Counted from the first letter of the stretch, positions 1-9,430 are shown. The stretch is 39,390 nt of DNA from Stappia taiwanensis (GCF_014635285.1 NZ_BMCR01000012.1:1-39390), one strand, 5' to 3'. Program-made: numbers and translations. The notes: generated by a model from the letters alone, not told the origin.

Positions 1-1
1 C

Positions 2-874
2 AAGGCGATGACGGCGGCCGCCGCGCTGGGCGGGGATGTGCATGTGCTGGTGGCGGGCAAGGGCTGCCGGCCGGCGGCCGAACAGGCTGCGAAGCTTTCC
101 GGGGCGGCCAAGGTTCTGCTCGCCGATGGCGACGGGCTTGCCGAGCAGTTGGCCGAGCCGATGGCCGATCTGGTGCTGTCGCTTGCCGAGGGCTATGACG
201 CGATCGTGGCGCCGGCGACGGCGAACGGCAAGAACATCCTGCCGCGGGTCGCGGCGCTGCTCGACGTGATGCAGCTTTCCGACATCACCGCGGTGGTCGA
301 TGCGGACACGTTCGAGCGTCCGATCTACGCGGGCAACGCGATCCAGACGGTGAAGTCGTCGGATGCGAAGAAGGTGATCACGGTGCGCACGGCGAGCTTT
401 TCGGCGGCCGGGGAGACCGGTTCGGCGGCGATCGAGGAGATTGCTGCGGTCGCTTCGGAGCTGTCGAGCTTCGTTGGCCAGGAGCTGTCGAAGTCGGACC
501 GTCCGGAGCTTGCCTCGGCGAAGGTGATCATCTCCGGCGGTCGTGCGCTCGGCTCGAAGGAGAAGTTCGAGGAGGTGATGCTTCCGGTGGCCGATGCTCT
601 GGGGGCGGCTGTTGGCGCCTCGCGGGCGGCGGTGGATGCGGGCTATGCGCCGAACGACTGGCAGGTTGGCCAGACGGGCAAGGTGGTCGCGCCGGATCTT
701 TACATTGCCTGCGGGATTTCCGGGGCGATCCAGCATCTTGCGGGGATGAAGGATTCGAAGGTGATCGTGGCGATCAACAAGGACGAGGAGGCACCGATTT
801 TCCAGGTGGCCGACTACGGGCTTGTGGCCGATCTGTTCGACGTCCTGCCCGAGTTCAAGGCAGCGGTCGGCTGA
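2..874 (+). CDS. etfA: Electron transfer flavoprotein subunit alpha (5' end outside window)
   Basis: This is the alpha subunit of the heterodimeric FAD flavoprotein that collects electrons from acyl-CoA and other dehydrogenases and passes them to ETF:ubiquinone oxidoreductase. The N-terminal domain is present from about residue 20. The C-terminal FAD-binding domain is complete and includes [10 protein letters not shown], the VGQTGK segment and [11 protein letters not shown]. The reading frame stays open to the window edge (Lys-Ala precede the first ATG at 8), and the family's usual first strand (LVLAEH-type) is missing. The gene therefore starts upstream and roughly 20 residues are lost. etfB normally lies just upstream. 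A strong hairpin follows the stop. The product is near certain; only the start is unknown. Confidence 0.96.
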   Translation, partial: KAMTAAAALGGDVHVLVAGKGCRPAAEQAAKLSGAAKVLLADGDGLAEQLAEPMADLVLSLAEGYDAIVAPATANGKNILPRVAALLDVMQLSDITAVVDADTFERPIYAGNAIQTVKSSDAKKVITVRTASFSAAGETGSAAIEEIAAVASELSSFVGQELSKSDRPELASAKVIISGGRALGSKEKFEEVMLPVADALGAAVGASRAAVDAGYAPNDWQVGQTGKVVAPDLYIACGISGAIQHLAGMKDSKVIVAINKDEEAPIFQVADYGLVADLFDVLPEFKAAVG

Positions 875-902
875 CGTCCCGAAACAGCGCTGCCATTAGA
901 CC

Positions 903-930
903 AAAGGGCCCGCACAACGCGGGCCCTTTT
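903..930 (+). terminator. Rho-independent terminator after etfA
   Basis: The stem aaagggcccgc (903-913) and gcgggcccttt (919-929) are perfectly complementary around a 5-nt loop and run into a short T tract, 28 nt after the etfA stop. The same hairpin could serve the leftward permease gene ending at 993, because its other strand also ends in TTT. Confidence 0.88.
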
Positions 931-992
931 CGTTTCGGAGACTGAAGACGTTGCGCCCCCGCCCGGTAAGGCGGGAGCGACCAGCTGGCGTG

Positions 993-2360
993 TCAGGCCG
1001 CACCTTCCGGCGCGGAGACGAACCAGGACCTACGGGCGAACCGCAGGCCGGCGAAGTAGAGACAGAAGCCGACAACCGCGCTGGTCGGCGCGGAGAACTC
1101 CGCATGGGCCCCGCCTGCAGCGTAGACGAGGATGCCGGCACCGGCGGCCGCGAACCAGGCGAACAGTCCGAGCGGATTGAAGGCCGGCACATGGCTGATG
1201 CGGTATTCGATATCGCCGCCGACCAGCGCCGCATAGCGATCGCTGAGGATATGGGCGAGCGCCACCGCGACCCAGGCGACGACGAAGATGCCCTGATAGG
1301 CCAGCGCCTGCAGCAGATAGGCAAAGACATCGGCCAGCATCAGCACATAGACGATGGCGCCGACCAGCACCGCCCAGAGAATGCGGCCGAAGGGCAGGGC
1401 GCCAAGCGGCGAGAACAGCGCCTCCATGTTGACCGAGGCGAGGTAGTAATTGGCGGTGTTGATGCGGGTCTGGGTGACCCACACGAACACCAGCCCCCCC
1501 AGGCCCATCAGCTTCAGCAGCGACAACAGCACGGACACTTCGGAGATCGCCCCGTCGTTCGGCACGGTGCCGATCATGAAGATGCCGAACAGGCCGCTGA
1601 CCAGAAAGGCCATCAGATAGAACGGCATGCCGAAGTTGACCCCGGCGTGGTAGCCCGCATCCTCCTGCCGACCGAAGCGGGCATAGTCGAAGGTGAACAT
1701 CATCAGCACCCAGACGCCCATGTAATAGACGAAGCAGGACCACCAGCCGCCAGCGGGCGCACCTTCGGCCGGTCCGAGTTCGAGCCAGGCGTTGGAATAG
1801 CCATATTCCGCGACGGCGAGGCCGACGGCGGCCAGGAGCCCGAGGATATAGACCGGCAGCAGGATGCCGTTGAACTTGTCCAGCCAGGTCTGGATGCTGC
1901 CGAAGATCAGAACAACGCTGTAGGCGACGACGACCAGCGCCCCCACCTCATAGGAGATGCCGGGGAAGGTGGTGGTCAGACCGACCGCGATCACCGAGCC
2001 TTCGAACACCGCGTAGTAGATCGCCGTCGCGCAGAAGATCAGCGTGGCGATGCTGGCGCCGACGCTGCCGAACAGCACCCGGGAGAACAGGGCCACCGAC
2101 AGGCCGGTGCGGATCGCATAGCGGCTCAGCACCGCGTTGATCGCGCCATAGGCGATCACCGACAGGATCATGCCGATGATGGCGTTGCGGGTGCCGAAAT
2201 TCAGCGCCATCGACGCCCCGACGACGATGTAGAACACCGCACTGCACACCGCCCACCAGGCCATGGTGAGGTTCAGCTTCGGCATCCGCGCCTCCGGCGG
2301 CACGGCGATATTGGAAAAGTCGAGCGTGTCGGCCTCCGGGGCCGATTGCAACTGGGCCAT
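993..2360 (-). CDS. NCS1-family nucleobase/hydantoin permease
   Basis: This is an inner-membrane transporter of the NCS1 family (CodB / Mhp1 / allantoin permease relatives) of 455 residues with about 12 hydrophobic helices. The first helix region (WWAVCSAVFYIVVGASMALNF) and helices with GTRNAI, FSRVLFGSVGA and QTWLDKFNG are typical. The ATG at 2360 (MAQLQS) has AGAAGG eight bases upstream; the alternative ATG at 2366 sits too close to it. It is the last gene of the leftward group hyuB-hyuA-permease, separated from hyuA by about 200 bp. Family members carry hydantoins, cytosine, uracil or allantoin, and the neighbouring hydantoinase makes a cyclic ureide the most likely cargo. The substrate is inference; the family is secure. 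Confidence 0.87.
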   Translation of the reverse strand: MAQLQSAPEADTLDFSNIAVPPEARMPKLNLTMAWWAVCSAVFYIVVGASMALNFGTRNAIIGMILSVIAYGAINAVLSRYAIRTGLSVALFSRVLFGSVGASIATLIFCATAIYYAVFEGSVIAVGLTTTFPGISYEVGALVVVAYSVVLIFGSIQTWLDKFNGILLPVYILGLLAAVGLAVAEYGYSNAWLELGPAEGAPAGGWWSCFVYYMGVWVLMMFTFDYARFGRQEDAGYHAGVNFGMPFYLMAFLVSGLFGIFMIGTVPNDGAISEVSVLLSLLKLMGLGGLVFVWVTQTRINTANYYLASVNMEALFSPLGALPFGRILWAVLVGAIVYVLMLADVFAYLLQALAYQGIFVVAWVAVALAHILSDRYAALVGGDIEYRISHVPAFNPLGLFAWFAAAGAGILVYAAGGAHAEFSAPTSAVVGFCLYFAGLRFARRSWFVSAPEGAA

Positions 2361-2474
2361 TGTCATTCCCTTCTGGTGAGGTTGTTGTCGTTGAATCTCA
2401 CCGGGCAGGGGAGAGCGCACGCCTCCCTTGAACGGCCCGGATCTTGTTGGCGATCCGGTGCCGCTCGTGCCGGT

Positions 2475-2501
2475 GTCAGTGCTGCAAGGTCAGTGCTGCA
2501 A
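2475..2501. repeat. Short tandem repeat between hyuA and the permease
   Basis: The 13 bases gtcagtgctgcaa occur twice in tandem with one base between copies (2475-2487 and 2489-2501), in the 197-bp gap between the permease start and the hyuA stop. It may be replication slippage or a duplicated regulator half-site; nothing else in the gap is recognisable. Confidence 0.6.
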
Positions 2502-2557
2502 TCTCAGGGAGACGGACCGGCGCAAGTGGCCGATCCGTCCGGTTGACCGGAGCGCCA

Positions 2558-4642
2558 TCAGCCCTGGTGCTGGCGCTGCAGAACATAGGAGCCGCTTTCG
2601 TGCAGCTCCGCCGCCCAGCCCGGTTCCACGACGATGGTGGTCGTCGTCTCCTCGATGATCGCCGGGCCGGTGATGTGATCGCCCGCGCCCAGCCGGGTGC
2701 CGTCATAGACCGGGGTGCGGGTGAATTCGCCGCTTGAGGAGAAGATCGCCATGCGGGTGCCCTTGAGCGCTCCGTCGGAATCCCCGCCTTTGGAGAGAAC
2801 CGCGTCATCCGGCTTGCCGACCACCCCGTAAAGGGTGCTCTCGATGTTGACCACCTCCACGGTGCTCGCCGGCTCCGCATAGGTGTAGAGCTGCTCGTGC
2901 CGGCGGTGGAAGGCATCCTTCAGCCGTTCGACGGTTTCGGCGGTAATGTCGAAGCTGTCGACCTCCACCGTGCATTCATGCACCTGGCCGAGGTAGCGCA
3001 TCTCCAGGCTGCGGGTGATGCGGATATTCTCGTCGGTGAACCCGTCCTGCCGCAGCTGCCGGGTACCGTCTTCCTCCAGCTGCCGGAACAGGCCGTTGAC
3101 CCGGGCGTAGGCCTCGTCGTTGTCGAGCCGCACCGGACAGGTTGCCATGTGGTTGTATTTCACGTCGGAGATGATCTGGCCGAAGGCGCAAAGGCCGGAG
3201 GCGAGCTTGGGGACGATGATCCGGGAAATGCCCATTTCCCGGGCGATGGCGCTGATATGCGCGCCCGTCGCGCCGCCGGCGCAGACCAGCACGAAGTCGC
3301 GCGGATCGTAGCCGCGCTCGATGGACACACGGCGGATGCCATTGACCATGTTGGCGTTGACGATGGTGAACATGCCGTAGGCCGCCTTTTCCAGGCTGAT
3401 ATTCAGCGGCTCGGCGATGCGGCTGCGGATGGCCTCCTCGGCCTTTGCCCGGTCGAGCGGCAGACGGCCGCCGACGAGCCCGCCCGGACAGAGATAGCCC
3501 AGCACCAGATTGACATCGGTGGTGGTCGGCTCGGTGCCGCCGCGCCCGTAGCAGGCCGGGCCGGGGTCGGAGCCCGCGCTTTGCGGGCCCATCTGCAACA
3601 GCCCCATATCGTCGATCCAGCCGATCGAACCGCCGCCGGCGCCGAGCGTCTCCACCTGGATCATCGGCACGCCGATGCGATAGCGCAGGAAGTCGATGTT
3701 CTTGTTGAGGTTTGTCACCCCCTCATGGGTCAGGGTGATGTCGAAGGAGGTGCCGCCCATGTCGACGGTGATGACATTCTGGTCCTCGAACGGGGCGCAG
3801 ACATGCAGACCCGCCTTCGGTGCGGAGGCCGGGCCGGAGTTGATGGCATAGACCGAGCGGTCGGCCATCAACTGGCCAATGGCGAGACCGCCGTTGGACT
3901 GGAAGTAGCGCACCGGCGAGGTCGCCCCGAGGGAGCGGAAATAGGCGTCCACCGCCGTCACGTAGCGCTTCAGGATCGGCGCCAGATAGGCATTGGTGAT
4001 GGCGGTGGAGGTGCGGGTGTATTCCCGCACCTGCGGGTAGAGATCGGAGCCGAGGGTGAGGGGCACGTCAGGCATCATCTCGCGCACGATTTCGGCGGCC
4101 CGCCGTTCATGTTCGGGCTGCAGCACCGACCAGACGAAGGAAATCGCAACGGATTCGATCCCCTCCTCGATGAAGGCACGGCAGGCGGCACGCACATCCT
4201 CCTCGTTGATCGGGGTGCGGATCGTGCCGTTCGACAACACCCGCTCGCGCACGCCCTTGCGCAAATTGCGCGGCACCAGCATCACCGCCGGCGGATACTC
4301 CGCGTCATAGCGATAGCCATCTTCCTTGTGGCCGTTGCGGATCTCGATGGAATCCTCATGGCCGGCGGTGCAGATCAAGCCGGTGCGCGCGCCCTTGTGC
4401 TGGATCAGCGCGTTGAGGCCGACCGTGGTGCCGTTGATGCACAGATCGCAGTTGGGAATGATCTCTTCCAGGTCGACGCCCAGATCCTCGGCGATCAGAC
4501 CCAGGCCGTTGCGGATCGCCAGGGTCGGGTCGGACGGGGTGGAGAGGGCCTTGTAGAGGCGGCTGCCGCCGGCTCGTTCGGCGAGGACGAAATCGGTGAA
4601 GGTGCCGCCGGCGTCGATGCCGAGACGATATTTGCTGTTCAT
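2558..4642 (-). CDS. hyuA: Hydantoinase/oxoprolinase subunit A (ATP-dependent)
   Basis: This is subunit A of the HyuA/HyuB amidohydrolase family, which includes N-methylhydantoinase, 5-oxoprolinase, caprolactamase and the related acetone and acetophenone carboxylases. At 694 residues it has the usual length. The N-terminal ASKHA-type nucleotide motif DAGGTFTD is at residues 10-17. A second glycine-rich stretch (LGAGGGSIGWID) and the segment DMGGTSFDI belong to the Hydantoinase_A domain, and PAIIEE near the C terminus is family-typical. It follows hyuB by 28 bp, so the two are co-transcribed. The enzyme opens a cyclic imide or lactam with ATP. The exact substrate cannot be read from sequence; the NCS1 permease next door favours a hydantoin or similar ureide. 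Confidence 0.9.
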   Translation of the reverse strand: MNSKYRLGIDAGGTFTDFVLAERAGGSRLYKALSTPSDPTLAIRNGLGLIAEDLGVDLEEIIPNCDLCINGTTVGLNALIQHKGARTGLICTAGHEDSIEIRNGHKEDGYRYDAEYPPAVMLVPRNLRKGVRERVLSNGTIRTPINEEDVRAACRAFIEEGIESVAISFVWSVLQPEHERRAAEIVREMMPDVPLTLGSDLYPQVREYTRTSTAITNAYLAPILKRYVTAVDAYFRSLGATSPVRYFQSNGGLAIGQLMADRSVYAINSGPASAPKAGLHVCAPFEDQNVITVDMGGTSFDITLTHEGVTNLNKNIDFLRYRIGVPMIQVETLGAGGGSIGWIDDMGLLQMGPQSAGSDPGPACYGRGGTEPTTTDVNLVLGYLCPGGLVGGRLPLDRAKAEEAIRSRIAEPLNISLEKAAYGMFTIVNANMVNGIRRVSIERGYDPRDFVLVCAGGATGAHISAIAREMGISRIIVPKLASGLCAFGQIISDVKYNHMATCPVRLDNDEAYARVNGLFRQLEEDGTRQLRQDGFTDENIRITRSLEMRYLGQVHECTVEVDSFDITAETVERLKDAFHRRHEQLYTYAEPASTVEVVNIESTLYGVVGKPDDAVLSKGGDSDGALKGTRMAIFSSSGEFTRTPVYDGTRLGAGDHITGPAIIEETTTTIVVEPGWAAELHESGSYVLQRQHQG

Positions 4643-4670
4643 GATCAGTATCCTTGAATGAGGGGAACGG

Positions 4671-6449
4671 TCAGGCGGCGCGCAGCTTGCGCGTCGCGTC
4701 CAGATCGACCCTCAGGGAGCCGGCATCCTCGATCACCACGCCATAGTCGCGGCGGGCGCCCTCGAGGGAGACGAGGCCGAGTTTCACGTCCGCCAGAACC
4801 TTGTCGACGGGGCGCTGCATCGGGTCGCCGTAGCCACCGCCGCCCGGGTTCATGTTGGTCACGGTCTCGCCCGGCTTGATCACGCCGATGGTGTTGTCGC
4901 GGATGGTCTCGACCTTGCCGTCGCGCTTCAGCTCCAGCCGGCCGACCTTGGTGTCGGTCATCTGCGAGCCGGCACCGGCCGCGCCCAGCGCCGGCAGACG
5001 GCGCCCCTCGCCGAACATGATGAAGGTCATGTCGCTGTCGAGCGGCTCCACCTCCCAGGCCGTGCCCGATCCACCGCGATAAAGCCCGGCGCCGCCGCTG
5101 TCGGTCATCAGCGAATAGCGGTGAATGATGATCGGATAGGAATGTTCCAGCAGTTCCACATCGCCAGAGGTCAGCGCGCCAAAGCAGCATTCCGGCCCGC
5201 AGGCGTGCCAGCCGTCCTGCTGCGGCGTGGCGCCAGCGCCGGAGATGATGGTGGCGAGCACCATCGTCACATATTCCTCGTCGTGCCGGGTGTCCCAGCC
5301 GGCGATGTTCAGACCATTGGCATGGCCCCAGGACGCGGCGACCTTGGAAGGCATCGCCTTTTCGAAGGCAAGGCGGACCGCATCGGTCAGCGTTTCCATC
5401 GGTGTGGTGGTGCAGTTCATGTGCGGCGCCGGTTCCTGGGCGTTGCACAGGGTTCCCTTCGGCCCCATGTTCACGCTGACGCAGCGGTAGAGCCCCTCGT
5501 TGTAGGGCGGCGGCAACTGGGCGAACATCATCAGGCCGAGATAGACGCCGGAATAGGAATTGCCCTCGTAGGAGTTGATGAAATACGGGATCTGCGGCGG
5601 GCTGGAGATCTCGATGTGGCAGCTGTCGTCCTCGATCGTCACCTTTGCGGTGATGTCGAAATCGCCGAAGCCGTGACCGGCGTCCTCCAGCACCGCCGTG
5701 CCCTCATAGGTGCCGTCGGGCACCGTGCGGATCAGGCTGCGCATCTGCCGTTCGGCCATGGCCAGCAGCTCGTCGACACAGGCATCGACCTGCTCCGCGC
5801 CGTATTTTTCCAGCATCCGGATGAGGTTGCGCTCGCCCACCTGGCAGGCGCCGATCAACGCGTTGAAATCGCCTTCCTGATCGCGCCGCGCCCGCATGTT
5901 GGTCAGGATCATGTTGAGCACGTCGTGGCGCGGCTTGCCCCGGTCCCAGATTTTCACCGGCGGAATGCGCAGGCACTCCGCGTAAATCTCCTTGGCTTCC
6001 GGATTGTAGCCGGCCGGCACCGGTCCGCCGATGTCGGTCAGATGCCCCTTGCAGACGGTCCAGTAGACCAGCTTGCCCTCATAGAAGACCGGTTTGTACA
6101 TGCAGGTGTCGATGGCATGGCTACCGCCATAGGCCGGATCGTTGTGCAGGATCAGATCGCCTTCGTGGATGTCGTCGCCGAAATAGTCGGCGATCACCTT
6201 CATCGCCGGAATCAGCGAGCCCAGATGAATTGGAATGTCCTGCCCTTGCAGGATCATCTCCGGTGTGGCGTTGAAGAGCGCGGTCGAATAGTCATGCGCC
6301 AGGTTGAAGACGCTGGACCGGGCGGTCTTTTCCAGCGACAGCGTCATTTCGCGCTGTGTGGTTTCCAGGATGCCGCGCACCACCGAAAGGGTGATCGGGT
6401 CGATCTTGGCCTGCTGGCTTCGTTCGGGTTTTCCGACTGTCTGTTCCAT
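4671..6449 (-). CDS. hyuB: Hydantoinase/oxoprolinase subunit B
   Basis: This is the partner subunit of hyuA (Hydantoinase_B family, 592 residues, complete). Family landmarks include DPITLSVVRGIL at the N terminus, ARSSVFNLAHDYS, GDLILHNDPAYGGSH (the HNDPxxGGxH metal-site motif), CKGHLTDIGG, and a glycine-rich C-terminal region (GGAGLYRGGSGTAW and NPGGGGYGDP). The ATG at 6449 gives the standard N terminus. It is the first gene of the leftward operon hyuB-hyuA-permease. The AraC-type regulator starts divergently 219 bp away and is the obvious candidate controller. An HNDPxxGGxH motif is also seen in acetone carboxylase relatives, but no third carboxylase subunit is present, which favours hydrolysis. 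Confidence 0.9.
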   Translation of the reverse strand: MEQTVGKPERSQQAKIDPITLSVVRGILETTQREMTLSLEKTARSSVFNLAHDYSTALFNATPEMILQGQDIPIHLGSLIPAMKVIADYFGDDIHEGDLILHNDPAYGGSHAIDTCMYKPVFYEGKLVYWTVCKGHLTDIGGPVPAGYNPEAKEIYAECLRIPPVKIWDRGKPRHDVLNMILTNMRARRDQEGDFNALIGACQVGERNLIRMLEKYGAEQVDACVDELLAMAERQMRSLIRTVPDGTYEGTAVLEDAGHGFGDFDITAKVTIEDDSCHIEISSPPQIPYFINSYEGNSYSGVYLGLMMFAQLPPPYNEGLYRCVSVNMGPKGTLCNAQEPAPHMNCTTTPMETLTDAVRLAFEKAMPSKVAASWGHANGLNIAGWDTRHDEEYVTMVLATIISGAGATPQQDGWHACGPECCFGALTSGDVELLEHSYPIIIHRYSLMTDSGGAGLYRGGSGTAWEVEPLDSDMTFIMFGEGRRLPALGAAGAGSQMTDTKVGRLELKRDGKVETIRDNTIGVIKPGETVTNMNPGGGGYGDPMQRPVDKVLADVKLGLVSLEGARRDYGVVIEDAGSLRVDLDATRKLRAA

Positions 6450-6668
6450 CCTCGTGCCTTTCCATGACGGCTGGATCCGGCCGTGCTGGCACGCCGTTCC
6501 TCCCCGCCGTCTGTTCTGGTTCTTGCTCCGCCAGCAACAGTAGGAACGGGATGCGCGGACTGTCTTTGCGCCTCAGCGCAGGATTTCTTGACGTGGAGTG
6601 CACAGGCGGCCATGCGCGTTTGTGCCCTTCGGCCCCCTCGCCTAAGGTAACGGTGGGAGGACGAGAGG
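6450..6668. promoter_or_regulatory. Divergent hyuB / araC-type intergenic region
   Basis: These 219 bp separate the two divergently transcribed starts and must hold both promoters and the regulator's binding sites. I see TTGACG at 6588-6593 as a possible -35 for the rightward gene, without a convincing -10, and a GGAGGACGAGAGG ribosome-binding stretch just before 6669. No clear repeated AraC half-sites could be fixed by eye. Confidence 0.4.
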
Positions 6669-7670
6669 ATGAACACGCTGATCTCGACAGGCTGTGTGCC
6701 GCCTGCGGATCGCAGCGCCCATTGGCGTGACGCGATCGCCCGGGCCTATTTTCCGCTGGATCTGCGGTTCCGCGAGGCGGAGCGGTTCGGCGGGCGCCTG
6801 GAGGAATGGAACCTCGGGCAGGTCTCGCTGTCGCGGCTTCGCTCCGAGGCCCTGTCCTACCACCGGCTGCCGCAGCACCTTGCCTGCGACGAGGAAGAGC
6901 ACCTGCTGGTGACGATCCCGCTGCGCTCGGAAATCTTCTTCGCCCAAGCGGGCCGCGAGGTCTATTGCAAGCCCGGCGGCTACATCATCGAACGCAGCGA
7001 TCAGCCCTATGATTTCAGCTACGATGCGCGGGCCGATCTCTGGGTGATGAAGGTTGCGGCCGCGGCCCTCGGCGGGCGGATCCGCGCGCCGGACCGGTTT
7101 TGCGGCATGCAGTTCAACGCCGGCGGCGGTGTTTCCGGCCTGTTCGTCGACATGCTGCATCACATTCCGCAGCGGTTCGCGACCATGACCGCGGAGGCGC
7201 GCGAGGCGGTGGGCCTGCATCTGGTGGAACTGCTCGCCCTGTCGATCCACGCGGATGAACGCACGCTGACCTCCGGCGGCTCCTCCGTGCGCGCCGCCCA
7301 TCTGAGCCGGGCCGAACATTTTGTGCGGGCCAACCTGCACCGGCCGGAACTGGGCCCGGAGCTGATCGCGCAAAGCTGCGGCATTTCGGTGCGCTATCTG
7401 CATGCGCTGTTCCGCGACACCGACCGAACGCTTGGCCAATGGGTGCGCGATCTGCGGCTGGAGGCGGTGAAGATGGACCTGCGCGCAGCCGGCGCGCGGC
7501 AGTCGATCGCCGAGATCTGCTTCCGGCGGGGCTTCGGCGACGTGGCGCATTTCTCGCGGCTGTTCAAGCAGCATGTCGGCTGCTCGCCCGGGGAATATCG
7601 GCAGGAAAATCTCAGGACCTGCCGCCGCGATCCCGCGCTGGACCAGGCGGAAGGCGAAGCGCCCGCCTGA
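6669..7670 (+). CDS. AraC-family transcriptional regulator
   Basis: This is a 333-residue regulator with an N-terminal sensing domain of the AraC-binding-like type (residues about 20-200, including ERSDQPYDFSY) and a C-terminal double helix-turn-helix domain from about residue 225. The second helix-turn-helix is clear: SIAEICFRRGFGDVAHFSRLFKQHVGCSPGEYR, here abbreviated by its ends SIAEICF and FSRLFKQ, with the family's GF.D.sHFsR.Fk..G.sP.eyR signature. The start ATG is directly preceded by GGAGGACGAGAGG. It is divergent from hyuB and probably activates the hyu operon when the cyclic ureide or its product is present. The effector is unknown. Confidence 0.9.
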   Translation: MNTLISTGCVPPADRSAHWRDAIARAYFPLDLRFREAERFGGRLEEWNLGQVSLSRLRSEALSYHRLPQHLACDEEEHLLVTIPLRSEIFFAQAGREVYCKPGGYIIERSDQPYDFSYDARADLWVMKVAAAALGGRIRAPDRFCGMQFNAGGGVSGLFVDMLHHIPQRFATMTAEAREAVGLHLVELLALSIHADERTLTSGGSSVRAAHLSRAEHFVRANLHRPELGPELIAQSCGISVRYLHALFRDTDRTLGQWVRDLRLEAVKMDLRAAGARQSIAEICFRRGFGDVAHFSRLFKQHVGCSPGEYRQENLRTCRRDPALDQAEGEAPA

Positions 7671-7819
7671 CACGCCGGGCGCGGGCGGATCGCGCCGGCA
7701 GCGCCGAAAGGCAGCACCTGCACGATCAGGAGAATCTTGTCGGGAAAGGATATGGGGCATCTGGCGGCGCGGTTTCAGGAACGGCCCCTGTCAGGCCTCC
7801 CGAAACCGCCCCGGAAAGG

Positions 7820-8149
7820 TCAGTCGCCGGTCTTCGGCGCGGTGTTCAGCTTCGCGGCAACCACATTGAGTGCGGCGATGCGGGCATCGGCGGATGCGTC
7901 GGCCTCGGCCTTGTCCAGCATCTTGACGATGTCGGTGAACTGCTGGAATTCCTCGCTGGCAGCTTCGACGGACAGCGGCTGGTCGTCATAGGATTCGACG
8001 AAGCGCTGAGCGACATAGGCCAGCAGCAGGTAGGCTGCGGCATTGTCCGGCTCCTCGGACACCCGGGCACGGGCCATGCGCGCACAGGCATCATAGGCCC
8101 GCACGCCGGCGCCCTGCTCATTGAGACATTCCAGAAGCTGGTCAAACAT
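7820..8149 (-). CDS. Small helical protein of unknown function
   Basis: This 109-residue acidic protein is predicted mostly helical, with a TPR-like stretch (EEPDNAAAYLLLAYVAQRF) but no recognisable family signature, signal peptide or membrane segment. The ATG at 8149 (MFDQLLE) has AGGACAGG a few bases upstream. It is the last gene of the leftward TRAP-pyrKD-amidase-pyrC unit and lies 19 bp beyond the broken pyrE, so it was probably the gene after pyrE. I cannot assign a function. Its uniform codon use and good ribosome-binding site argue that it is real. Confidence 0.6.
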   Translation of the reverse strand: MFDQLLECLNEQGAGVRAYDACARMARARVSEEPDNAAAYLLLAYVAQRFVESYDDQPLSVEAASEEFQQFTDIVKMLDKAEADASADARIAALNVVAAKLNTAPKTGD

Positions 8150-8168
8150 GGACCTGTCCTTTCGCATT

Positions 8169-8346
8169 TTACTGAGGCAGCCGGGAGATGCCGCCATGAT
8201 TGGCCGGCCATGCGACCGGCTCAGTGAGCCCGCAGTTCAGGGTGAACGGATGATCGACGCGGTACTGCACCGCATCGATCTCCAGCAGCATCTTCGCCAC
8301 CGTTTCCGCGATCAGGGGCGTGCCCGAGAACTGTGCCTGCAAACAT
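8169..8346 (-). pseudogene. pyrE: pyrE remnant (orotate phosphoribosyltransferase N-terminus, frameshifted and truncated)
   Basis: Directly after pyrC, an ATG at 8346 opens a PyrE-like start (MFAGT). Within about 12 codons the homology moves to another frame, where AETVAKMLLEIDAV and HPFTLNCGLTEPV match the alphaproteobacterial PyrE N terminus (family form: aELvAkmLlEI.AV.f....Pf.LtSG..SPVYIDCRK). The match ends where SPVYIDCRK should follow, and a stop comes at 8169. About 45 of 190-230 codons remain, without the PRPP-binding loop, so no enzyme can be made. Tandem pyrC-pyrE is a normal biosynthetic arrangement in alphaproteobacteria, so this cluster appears to derive from a duplicated biosynthetic pair in which pyrE decayed. 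Confidence 0.72.
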
Positions 8347-8371
8347 GCGCCGCCTGTCTTGCCGTGGTTGG

Positions 8372-9430
8372 TTAGCCCGGCTGCCCTCCTGCCTGCGTTT
8401 CGAGCGCCCAATGGAGGGGAACAGTCGGGTCGAACAGGGTCACCGGACCGTCGGCGCTGGCGATCCGCTCCGGCCAGGCCTGCGGTTCGTCGTGCCGAAC
8501 GAGAGTGACCGATTCGTCGTTCGAGGGCAGACCGTACCAGATCGGACCGTTCAGCGAGGCGAAAGCTTCAAGCTTTTGCAGCGCATCGCATTCCTCAAAC
8601 ACATGGGCCAGACAGGGCAGGGCGAGCGGCGCGGAGAAAACGCCGGCACAGCCACAGCTCGACAGCTTCCGCCCATCGGTATGCGGCGCGGAATCCGTTC
8701 CCAGGAAGAAGCGCTGGTCACCGCTGGTGGCCGCCACCCGCAGCGCCTGACGATGGCGCTCGCGCTTGATGATCGGCAGGCAGTAGTAATGGGGGCGAAT
8801 GCCGCCGGCGAGCATCGCATTGCGGTTGACCATCAGGTGATGAACCGTGATGGTCGCCGCCAGATTGCGCTCCGATGCCTGCACATACTCCACCGCATCC
8901 TGGGTGGTCACATGCTCCATCACGACCTTCAGGTCGGGAATGCGGCGGCGCAGCGGCTCCAGCACCCGTTCGATGAACACCGCCTCGCGGTCGAAGATAT
9001 CCACCTCCGGATCGACCACCTCGCCATGCACGCAGAGCGGCAGGCCGATTTCGGCCATCCGCTCCAGCACCGGATAGACCCGCTCAAGGTCATGCACGCC
9101 GTTCTGGGAATTGGTGGTCGCCCCGGCCGGATAGAGCTTCACCGCCGTGATCAGCCCGGAGCGGAAGCCCGCCTCCACATCGTCCGGATCGGTGCTTTCG
9201 GTCAGATAGAGCGTCATCAGCGGGGTGAAGGCTTGACCTTCGGGCAGGGCCGCCAGGATGCGGTCGCGATAGGCGGCCGCATCGGCGGTGGTCACCACCG
9301 GGCGCTCCAGGTTGGGCATGATGATGGCACGGGCGAAATCGGCGCTGTGCGGTAGCACCGCTTCCAGCATGGCACCGTCGCGCAGGTGCAAATGCCAGTC
9401 GTCCGGCTTCTTGATGGTCAGGCGTGTCAT
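8372..9430 (-). CDS. pyrC: Class II dihydroorotase
   Basis: This is a zinc amidohydrolase interconverting dihydroorotate and N-carbamoyl-L-aspartate (352 residues, usual for the E. coli PyrC type). All metal and catalytic residues are visible: HLH at 13-15, the carboxylated Lys98 (KLYPAG), His135 (VHGEV), His173 (EHVTT) and Asp246 (GTDSAPH). The start overlaps the stop of the upstream amidase by ATGA. In this operon it sits between dihydroorotate dehydrogenase and a carbamoyl-amino-acid amidase with no intact pyrE, so it probably works in the hydrolytic, catabolic direction. A second, biosynthetic copy elsewhere in the genome would be expected. Confidence 0.93.
   Translation of the reverse strand: MTRLTIKKPDDWHLHLRDGAMLEAVLPHSADFARAIIMPNLERPVVTTADAAAYRDRILAALPEGQAFTPLMTLYLTESTDPDDVEAGFRSGLITAVKLYPAGATTNSQNGVHDLERVYPVLERMAEIGLPLCVHGEVVDPEVDIFDREAVFIERVLEPLRRRIPDLKVVMEHVTTQDAVEYVQASERNLAATITVHHLMVNRNAMLAGGIRPHYYCLPIIKRERHRQALRVAATSGDQRFFLGTDSAPHTDGRKLSSCGCAGVFSAPLALPCLAHVFEECDALQKLEAFASLNGPIWYGLPSNDESVTLVRHDEPQAWPERIASADGPVTLFDPTVPLHWALETQAGGQPG

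Noticed and set aside
7762-7812. Hairpin between the AraC gene and the small unknown gene (cggtttc ... gaaaccg)
   Set aside because: The arms are only 7 bp with a 25-base loop and no T run; too weak to call a terminator.
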